Below, one piece after another: positions 7,666 through 12,552 of a stretch of 12,552 nucleotides of DNA. A model generated the notes under the pieces. That model made no database searches and was not told the DNA's origin. It saw only the letters and a program-made list of their open reading frames with translations. Both the position numbers and the translations under genes were made by a program. Position 1 is the first letter of the stretch. Every line of letters begins with the position of its first letter. The DNA is from an uncultured Succinivibrio sp. (GTDB taxonomy: Bacteria; Pseudomonadota; Gammaproteobacteria; Enterobacterales; Succinivibrionaceae): NCBI GenBank assembly GCA_900767695.1, contig CAAGAC010000011.1, forward strand, positions 1 to 12,552, written 5' to 3'.

Positions 7666-9132
7666 ATGCTGCGTATAGTTGAAGAAGCGCTCACCTTTGA
7701 TGATCTGCTGCTGGTTCCGGCACATTCCACCGTGCTGCCGGCGACTGCCGATCTGCGCACCAGGCTGACCTCCGACATCACCATGAACATCCCGATGATC
7801 TCCTCGGCCATGGACACCGTTACCGAGTCGAACCTCGCCATCGCGCTGGCGCAGGAAGGCGGCATCGGCTTCATCCACAAGAACATGAGCATCGAGCGCC
7901 AGGCCGAGGAGGTCTCCCGCGTCAAGCGCTTTGAAAGCGGCATGGTCACCCACCCGGTGACCGTCCACCCCGACGCCACCATCCGCGAGGTCAGGCAGAT
8001 GGCCGTGAAGTACGGCTTCGGCGGCTTCCCGGTGGTCGACAGCCAGGAGAACCTCCTTGGCATCATCACAGGCCGCGACGTCAGGTTCGTCGTCGACGAC
8101 ACCATGAAGGTCTCGCAGTGCATGACCCCCAAGGAGAGGCTCATCACCGCCCGCGAGAACTCCACCCGCGAGGAAGTCCAGGCCCTGATGCAGAAGCACC
8201 GCATTGAAAAGGTCCTGGTCGTCGACGATACCTTCCATTTAAAGGGCCTCATCACCGTCAAGGACTTCCAGAAGTCCTCGAACAAGCCCAACGCCTGCCG
8301 CGATGCCTTAGGCCGCCTGCGCGTCGGCGCCGCCATCGGCGCGGGCCCTGGCAACAACGAGGAGCGCGCCCAGGCCCTGGTCGAGGCCGGGGTAGACGTG
8401 CTGCTCATCGACTCGTCGCACGGCCACTCGCAGGGCGTGCTCGACCGCATCAAGTGGGCCCGCAGGACCTATCCGCACCTGCCCATTATCGGCGGCAACG
8501 TGGCCACTGCCGATGGTGCGCTAGCCCTTGCCGAGGCTGGCGTCAGCGCGGTCAAGGTCGGCATCGGCCCTGGCTCCATCTGCACCACCAGGATCGTGAC
8601 CGGCTGCGGCGTGCCGCAGATGACCGCAGTCTCAAACGCGGTCGAGGCGCTCAAGGGTTCCAACATAACCGTCATCGCCGACGGCGGCATCCGCTACTCG
8701 GGCGACATCGCCAAGGCCCTGGCCGCAGGCGCCAACTGCGTCATGGTCGGCTCGATGTTTGCAGGCACCGAGGAGGCCCCGGGCGAGATTGAGATCTACC
8801 AGGGCAGGGCGTTCAAGTCCTACCGCGGCATGGGCTCCCTTGCGGCCATGTCCCACGGCTCTGCCGACCGCTACTTCCAGTCAGACAACGCCGCCGACAA
8901 GCTCGTGCCCGAGGGCATCGAGGGCCGCGTCGCCTACAAGGGCGCGCTGCGCGACATCATCCACCAGGAGATGGGCGGCCTGCGCTCCGCCATGGGCCTC
9001 ACCGGCTGCGCCACCATTGACGAGCTTCGCACCAAGGCCAAGTTCGTGAGGATCACTAACGCTGGCTACCGCGAGAGCCACGTCCACGACGTGACCATCA
9101 CAAAGGAAGCCCCGAACTACCAGACCCACTGA
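7666..9132 (+). CDS. guaB: Inosine-5'-monophosphate dehydrogenase
   Basis: GuaB oxidises IMP to XMP with NAD+, the first committed and usually rate-limiting step of GMP synthesis, as a cytoplasmic tetramer. The 488 residues equal the E. coli length. A TIM-barrel start (MLRIVEEALTFDDLLLVPAHST) is interrupted by a tandem CBS (Bateman) regulatory module at about residues 93-205 (NLLGIITGRDVRFV, HLKGLITVKDF). The catalytic loop GPGSICTTR carries the nucleophilic Cys306. The mobile flap contains the Arg-Tyr pair in SADRYFQSDNAADKLVPEGIEGRV. The C-terminus ESHVHDVTITKEAPNY is typical. The promoter and ribosome binding site are clear. guaA follows after 125 bases, the usual guaBA order. Unlike its neighbours, guaB is not enriched in GATC and seems to use GGC and GAC more uniformly, as often seen in highly expressed genes. 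Confidence 0.98.
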   Translation: MLRIVEEALTFDDLLLVPAHSTVLPATADLRTRLTSDITMNIPMISSAMDTVTESNLAIALAQEGGIGFIHKNMSIERQAEEVSRVKRFESGMVTHPVTVHPDATIREVRQMAVKYGFGGFPVVDSQENLLGIITGRDVRFVVDDTMKVSQCMTPKERLITARENSTREEVQALMQKHRIEKVLVVDDTFHLKGLITVKDFQKSSNKPNACRDALGRLRVGAAIGAGPGNNEERAQALVEAGVDVLLIDSSHGHSQGVLDRIKWARRTYPHLPIIGGNVATADGALALAEAGVSAVKVGIGPGSICTTRIVTGCGVPQMTAVSNAVEALKGSNITVIADGGIRYSGDIAKALAAGANCVMVGSMFAGTEEAPGEIEIYQGRAFKSYRGMGSLAAMSHGSADRYFQSDNAADKLVPEGIEGRVAYKGALRDIIHQEMGGLRSAMGLTGCATIDELRTKAKFVRITNAGYRESHVHDVTITKEAPNYQTH

Positions 9133-9137
9133 GCCTA

Positions 9138-9150
9138 GAGCACGGTGCTC
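9138..9150 (+). other. Small inverted repeat after guaB
   Basis: GAGCAC (9138-9143) and GTGCTC (9145-9150) are inverted repeats with a one-base centre, starting six bases after the guaB stop. A run of TTTT occurs at 9157-9160, six bases after the stem. The short stem and the distance make it at most a weak attenuator. Confidence 0.3.
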
Positions 9151-9163
9151 AATAGCTTTTACT

Positions 9164-9205
9164 GATGCCGCCTCAGGCCGCGCAATCGCGCGGCAGGGCG
9201 GCATC
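9164..9205 (+). other. Large two-part stem-loop in the guaB-guaA spacer
   Basis: The outer arms GATGCCGCC (9164-9172) and GGCGGCATC (9197-9205) pair perfectly over nine bases. Inside, GCCGCGC (9177-9183) pairs with GCGCGGC (9188-9194) around AATC, with a small internal loop between the two stems. No U-tract follows, so it probably acts on mRNA stability or processing, or as a DNA element. A further small hairpin, GGCGC-CAT-GCGCC, follows at 9214-9226, just before the guaA leader. Confidence 0.6.
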
Positions 9206-9257
9206 GCCGTTACGGCGCCATGCGCCAGAACCATGAACAGTTTTACGGAGGGCAGCC

Positions 9258-10826
9258 ATGCCAAGATCAGACATCCATGAGGAGAAGATCCTCATCCTGG
9301 ACTTCGGATCCCAGGTAACCCAGCTCATCGCCCGCAGGATCCGCGAGATCGGCGTCTACTGCGAGATCTGGCCCTTTGACTCCACAGAGGAAAAGATCAA
9401 GTCCTTCGCCCCGCAGGGGGTGATCCTCTCGGGCGGTCCCGAATCGGTCACCGAGCAGGGATCCCCGAGGATCCCTGATGCTGTGTTCAGCCTAGGAGTT
9501 CCCGTGCTGGGGATCTGCTACGGGCTTCAGGCCATGGCAGCCCAGCTGGGCGGCGCGGTCGAGGGATCGCTAAAGCGCGAGTACGGCCATGCGACCGTGG
9601 AGATCAAGGCATCCTGCCTGCTAACCGAAGGGCTTACTGACCACGAAGGGCAGAATGCTCTTGATGTATGGATGAGCCATGGCGACAAGGTGAGCGCATT
9701 GCCGCAGGGCTTTGAAGTGGTAGGCTCCACTCCCACCTGCCCCTACGCCATCATTCAGGACAAGTCGCGACGCTTCTTTGGCATGCAGTTCCACCCTGAG
9801 GTGACCCACACCAAGCAGGGCAGCGAGATCCTGAGGCGCTTTGCAATCGAGGTGTGCGGCCTTCACAAGCTCTGGACTCCAGGCGCCATCATCGACGATG
9901 CCGTCGAGCGCATCCGCCGCGAGGTCGGGGACGAGAAGGTGCTGCTGGGGCTCTCAGGTGGCGTCGACTCCTCCGTGACCGCGCTTTTGCTGCACAAGGC
10001 CATCGGCAGCCGCCTGACCTGCGTGTTCGTGGACAATGGCCTCCTGCGCCTTGACGAGGGCAGGAAGGTGCAGGAGATGTTCGCGGGGATGGACCTGAAC
10101 TTCGTGTACGCAGACGCGTCGGAGAAGTTCCTCTCAGCGCTCAAGGGCATCTCCGATCCTGAACAGAAGCGCAAGGCCATCGGCAAGACCTTCATCGAGG
10201 TCTTTGCAGACGAGGCGCGCAAGCTCAAGGGCGTGAACTTCCTGGCGCAGGGGACCATCTACCCCGATGTCATCGAGTCCGCCGCCGCCAAGACCGGCAA
10301 GGCCAAGGTCATCAAGTCCCACCACAACGTGGGAGGGCTTCCACCCGATCTCAAGTTCAAGCTCGTCGAGCCCTTAAGGGAGCTCTTTAAGGACGAGGTG
10401 CGCAGGATCGGCATCGAGCTGGGACTCCCGCGCCAGATGGTCATGCGCCATCCCTTCCCCGGCCCCGGACTTGGCGTAAGGGTGCTGGGCGAGGTCAGGC
10501 GCGAGTACTTGGATCTGTTGCGCAGGGCAGACGCCATCTTCATGGAGGAGCTGAGGGCCGCTGGATGGTATGACAAGGTATCCCAGGCCTTCACCGTCTT
10601 CCTTCCGGTGCGCGCAGTAGGCGTCATGGGCGATCACCGCACCTACGACTACGTGGTCTCGCTCAGGGCCGTGGTCACCGTGGACTTCATGACCGCGAGA
10701 TGGGCGCAGCTTCCGTATGAGCTTTTAGGCAAGGTCTCAAACCGCATCATCAACGAGATAAACGGGATCTCGAGGGTGGTCTACGACATTTCCGGAAAGC
10801 CTCCCGCAACCATCGAGTGGGAGTGA
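9258..10826 (+). CDS. guaA: GMP synthase (glutamine-hydrolysing)
   Basis: GuaA converts XMP to GMP using ATP and ammonia from glutamine, completing the pathway begun by the upstream guaB. It has 522 residues (E. coli 525). The N-terminal class I glutamine amidotransferase domain (about 1-200) shows the triad Cys87 in GICYG, with His179 and Glu181 in FHPEVTH. The ATP-pyrophosphatase domain begins with the P-loop-like SGGVDSS (233-239). The dimerisation domain holds HPFPGPGLGVRVLGEV and ends in the conserved KPPATIEWE. GGAGGG lies five bases before the ATG at 9258. The 125-base gap from guaB contains stem-loops but no recognisable promoter, so co-transcription with guaB is likely. No key residue is missing. 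It is rich in GATC sites, unlike guaB. Confidence 0.98.
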   Translation: MPRSDIHEEKILILDFGSQVTQLIARRIREIGVYCEIWPFDSTEEKIKSFAPQGVILSGGPESVTEQGSPRIPDAVFSLGVPVLGICYGLQAMAAQLGGAVEGSLKREYGHATVEIKASCLLTEGLTDHEGQNALDVWMSHGDKVSALPQGFEVVGSTPTCPYAIIQDKSRRFFGMQFHPEVTHTKQGSEILRRFAIEVCGLHKLWTPGAIIDDAVERIRREVGDEKVLLGLSGGVDSSVTALLLHKAIGSRLTCVFVDNGLLRLDEGRKVQEMFAGMDLNFVYADASEKFLSALKGISDPEQKRKAIGKTFIEVFADEARKLKGVNFLAQGTIYPDVIESAAAKTGKAKVIKSHHNVGGLPPDLKFKLVEPLRELFKDEVRRIGIELGLPRQMVMRHPFPGPGLGVRVLGEVRREYLDLLRRADAIFMEELRAAGWYDKVSQAFTVFLPVRAVGVMGDHRTYDYVVSLRAVVTVDFMTARWAQLPYELLGKVSNRIINEINGISRVVYDISGKPPATIEWE

Positions 10827-10838
10827 TGTCATCCAGTT

Positions 10839-10869
10839 CCCCGCATGTCTTTATCAAAGGGATGCGGGG
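10839..10869 (+). other. Stem-loop after guaA, possible transcript 3' end
   Basis: CCCCGCAT (10839-10846) pairs with ATGCGGGG (10862-10869). The inner CTTT (10849-10852) and AAAG (10856-10859) extend it around a three-base loop, with one G/G mismatch and one G/U pair between the stems. It starts 12 bases past the guaA stop. There is no U-tract, so intrinsic termination is doubtful; it may protect the guaBA mRNA end. Confidence 0.5.
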
Positions 10870-10886
10870 CTGGGTGAATTTGGGCA

Positions 10887-10908
10887 GGCGGCTCCAAAGC
10901 GTGCCGCC
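10887..10908 (+). other. Second stem-loop in the guaA-folK spacer
   Basis: GGCGGC (10887-10892) pairs with GCCGCC (10903-10908) around a ten-base loop. No U-tract follows. A TATGAT box at 10915-10920 comes just after but lacks a -35 partner. The 145-base spacer holds no gene. Confidence 0.35.
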
Positions 10909-10971
10909 GTGGGGTATGATCTGTGGGTGTTTTGCCAGTGTTGGGCAACCGTTTAACTGCTGAGGCTTGCG

Positions 10972-11511
10972 ATGTCTGTTAAGGTTTACTTTGGAATAGG
11001 TTCTAATCTCAACCGCGAGAATGCGCTCCGCTTTGCCAAATCAAGGCTTGAGAAGCTCATTCCCGATCTCAGGCTCTCGTCCGTCTGGGCAAGCAACGCC
11101 GTGCGTGAAGCAGAGCCACAGTACTACAACATGGTTGCCGGCGGCACCACTGACAAGCCTATTGAAGAGCTTTTTGCAGCGATCAATGTCATAGAGGCAG
11201 AGGCCGGAACCGAGCTGATGTTCAACAACGGCACCAATTTTGGCGTCAAGCGCCGCCTCGACATCGACATCCTGCTCTATGGCGACCTCGTCACAACCAC
11301 TCCTTGCAAACTGCCTCGCCACGACATTCAAGACTATCCTTTCGTGCTCTGCCCGCTGTGCGAACTCGATCCGAACATCATTCATCCTTTACTGAAACTT
11401 CGCATTGGCGACATTTGGAACGAGATGGAACCCCGTCTGCCTGAGAAGAGAAAGGTCGATAAGGTCGAGCTTGACTGGGATGCTCAAGTTCCCAACTGGC
11501 CAGAGAGGTGA
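10972..11511 (+). CDS. folK: HPPK (FolK)-family protein, divergent paralogue
   Basis: This belongs to the 6-hydroxymethyl-7,8-dihydropterin pyrophosphokinase family, which transfers pyrophosphate from ATP to the pterin in folate synthesis. It has 179 residues. The family frame is visible: FGIGSNL near the start, YYN (51-53) where the substrate-binding Asn belongs, the Mg-binding LDIDILLYG with Asp97 and Asp99, and LPRHDIQDYPFVLCPLCELDP. The match is best to the second FolK copy that many gammaproteobacteria carry near folB and uppP. The catalytic arginine loop is altered: where family members have GR plus basic residues, this protein has GTELMFNNGTNFGVKRR, and the signature G-x-R-x-x-D is one residue longer. 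The GAGG at 10962-10965 lies six bases before the ATG. The gene is more AT-rich than its left neighbours. Activity as a true HPPK is uncertain; the symbol names the family. Confidence 0.8.
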   Translation: MSVKVYFGIGSNLNRENALRFAKSRLEKLIPDLRLSSVWASNAVREAEPQYYNMVAGGTTDKPIEELFAAINVIEAEAGTELMFNNGTNFGVKRRLDIDILLYGDLVTTTPCKLPRHDIQDYPFVLCPLCELDPNIIHPLLKLRIGDIWNEMEPRLPEKRKVDKVELDWDAQVPNWPER

Positions 11512-11565
11512 TGACACTGCTTTAAGATCTTGATGAAGTATTTCCAATAAAAGTCTCGCCATAAG

Positions 11566-12402
11566 ATGCCTCTTTCGCAGATTGCCATACTCTCTATCCT
11601 TGAGGGCTTGACCGAATTCCTGCCGCTGCCTTCTGACGCGCTTCATAGGCTTTTGTCAGAAATATGCGGCATAGGTAAACCGGATGTAAAGCTAAGTGTT
11701 GCAATGCAGGCTGGGGCGCTTGCAGCAGTGATCTGCTACTACCTTGCAGATCTAGTAAAAATCACCTATTACGTGTTCGTTGCAGTCGTAAGGCGTATGC
11801 AGGGACCAGTTGCAAGAATAGGGATCTGCCTTCTCATCGCGGGTATTCCTTCTTTCATCACAATTCTCATGGTCCATCAGCCACTTGTTGATGATCAATC
11901 GATCACTATGATCTCTTGCTGGGCTTGCATTGCCTGTGGCTTGCTGTTGGCCGTCTCAACTTTTGTGAATCGGCATCTGATCTGGCAGAAAGTACCCAAG
12001 ATTGAAGGGGAGAGAAAGGATACACTCAGACACATGAACTGGCAACAGGCACTGATTGTCGGAATCGCGCAAGTGTTTATGGCCATTCCTGGCATGTCGA
12101 GAGCAGCGATCACACTTTCCGCAGGTCTTTTTCTGGGCCTTAGATCAGAGGCTGCAGCTCGTCTTTCATTCTTGCTTGCCATTCCCGTTATAGTGGCATC
12201 AATTTCCATGGATGTAGTGAGAATGCAGGGAATTGGTGGTACCACAGGCCTCTGCTGGAATGATCTGTTGATTGGAGCAACATCATCATTTGTGTCTTCC
12301 ATAGTGGCTATTCATTTCTTTCTGAGGTATTTAGTTAAATCAGGTTTAAAGGTCTTTGCCATTTCCTTTGTTTTGTTTGGTGGACTGACTGTTAAATTTT
12401 AA
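11566..12402 (+). CDS. uppP: Undecaprenyl-diphosphatase (UppP/BacA) family protein, divergent
   Basis: UppP is an inner-membrane phosphatase that removes a phosphate from undecaprenyl diphosphate, recycling the lipid carrier for peptidoglycan and other surface polymers; excess confers bacitracin resistance. It has 278 residues, mostly hydrophobic, with about seven to eight membrane segments. EGLTEFLP keeps both acidic residues of the first active-site motif (Glu13, Glu17). The next part reads LPSDALH instead of the usual (V/I)SSxxH, so the Ser is partly lost and His27 sits one place late. The second motif, PGMSRAAIT, keeps Ser178, Arg179 and Thr183 but has Ala-Ala for Ser-Gly. FSFLLAIPV becomes LSFLLAIPV. 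There is no good ribosome binding site before the ATG at 11566; it follows folK by 54 bases. AT-rich codon use differs from the left part of the window. It may be a weak, changed or secondary UppP. Confidence 0.85.
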   Translation: MPLSQIAILSILEGLTEFLPLPSDALHRLLSEICGIGKPDVKLSVAMQAGALAAVICYYLADLVKITYYVFVAVVRRMQGPVARIGICLLIAGIPSFITILMVHQPLVDDQSITMISCWACIACGLLLAVSTFVNRHLIWQKVPKIEGERKDTLRHMNWQQALIVGIAQVFMAIPGMSRAAITLSAGLFLGLRSEAAARLSFLLAIPVIVASISMDVVRMQGIGGTTGLCWNDLLIGATSSFVSSIVAIHFFLRYLVKSGLKVFAISFVLFGGLTVKF

Positions 12403-12448
12403 GTGGAAATACATTAATCTGAATTTTTCTTATCCTCTAAAAAATTAT

Positions 12449-12477
12449 CAGACTTTTTGGGTCTTGCACAAAGTCTG
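12449..12477 (-). terminator. Stem-loop in the AT-rich right end, possible leftward terminator
   Basis: CAGACTTT (12449-12456) pairs perfectly with AAAGTCTG (12470-12477) around 13 bases. Rightward there is no U-tract. Read leftward, six U follow after five bases, as expected of a terminator for a leftward gene beyond the window that converges on uppP. The 150 bases after uppP otherwise show no gene I can support. Confidence 0.3.
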
Positions 12478-12552
12478 TGGGGTGAATGATCTGTAGAGCG
12501 GACAGCAGAAGCTGCAGGGAAGGAAGACAGGTTCGAGGCGAAAAAAAGGGTC

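Noticed and set aside
7510..8453. Two long frames antisense to the guaB start (242 and 273 residues)
   Set aside because: They overlap each other and a certain gene, and one runs through the guaB promoter. Composition is typical of shadow frames.
10915..10920. TATGAT as a folK promoter -10 box
   Set aside because: No -35-like hexamer lies 16-18 bases upstream (CTCCAA there). TTGCCA at 10932-10937 has no good -10 at the right distance either. Not strong enough to annotate.
12414..12551. Leftward 45-codon frame entering from the right edge
   Set aside because: It is open to the edge, but its sequence is not recognisable, a second frame is also open for most of the stretch, and it is too short to judge.

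Overview
The window reads as chromosomal housekeeping DNA from a gammaproteobacterium of fairly high GC. GuaB, GuaA, GlgB, GlgX, SppA and QmcA all align by eye with their Escherichia coli counterparts along most of their length, and the folK-like/uppP pair recalls the folB-folK-uppP neighbourhood of Vibrio and Shewanella. An Aeromonadales/Succinivibrionaceae-type host is my guess; it rests on memory of protein families, not on a search. I see no insertion sequence, phage gene, CRISPR array, rRNA or tRNA.

Layout. Positions 1-3273 (+) hold glycogen metabolism: the 3' part of glgB (branching enzyme), a clear intrinsic terminator, then glgX (debranching enzyme). A two-way terminator at 3290-3318 separates glgX from a leftward membrane-protein cluster. 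In transcription order (right to left) that cluster is: an unrecognised two-helix protein (7396-6914), a short NfeD-like protein (6901-6461), a stomatin/QmcA-type SPFH protein (6381-5431) and a full-length SppA peptidase (5330-3336). The first two genes are tightly coupled. The last two junctions each carry a GC-rich hairpin. Positions 7397-7665 form a divergent control region with several dyad symmetries, including one overlapping the guaB promoter. Next come guaB and guaA (+), the two steps from IMP to GMP, separated by a 125-base spacer with three stem-loops. After guaA, a 145-base spacer with two more hairpins leads to a divergent FolK-family gene and a divergent uppP. These last two genes are visibly more AT-rich than the rest. 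The final 150 bases are AT-rich, with one stem-loop and no gene I can support.

How the genes work together. GlgB and GlgX add and remove alpha-1,6 branches of glycogen. QmcA and NfeD form the widespread stomatin/NfeD membrane-microdomain pair. SppA, a serine/lysine membrane protease, lies just downstream and is related to the protease domain fused to NfeD in long NfeD proteins. GuaB and GuaA make GMP. The FolK-like and UppP-like proteins belong to folate synthesis and undecaprenyl-phosphate recycling, but both have altered active-site motifs.

No wholly new system is evident. The points most worth a second look are the altered UppP and FolK active sites, the membrane cluster with its unknown lead gene, the dyads around the guaB promoter, and a strong synonymous enrichment of GATC from which guaB is exempt.
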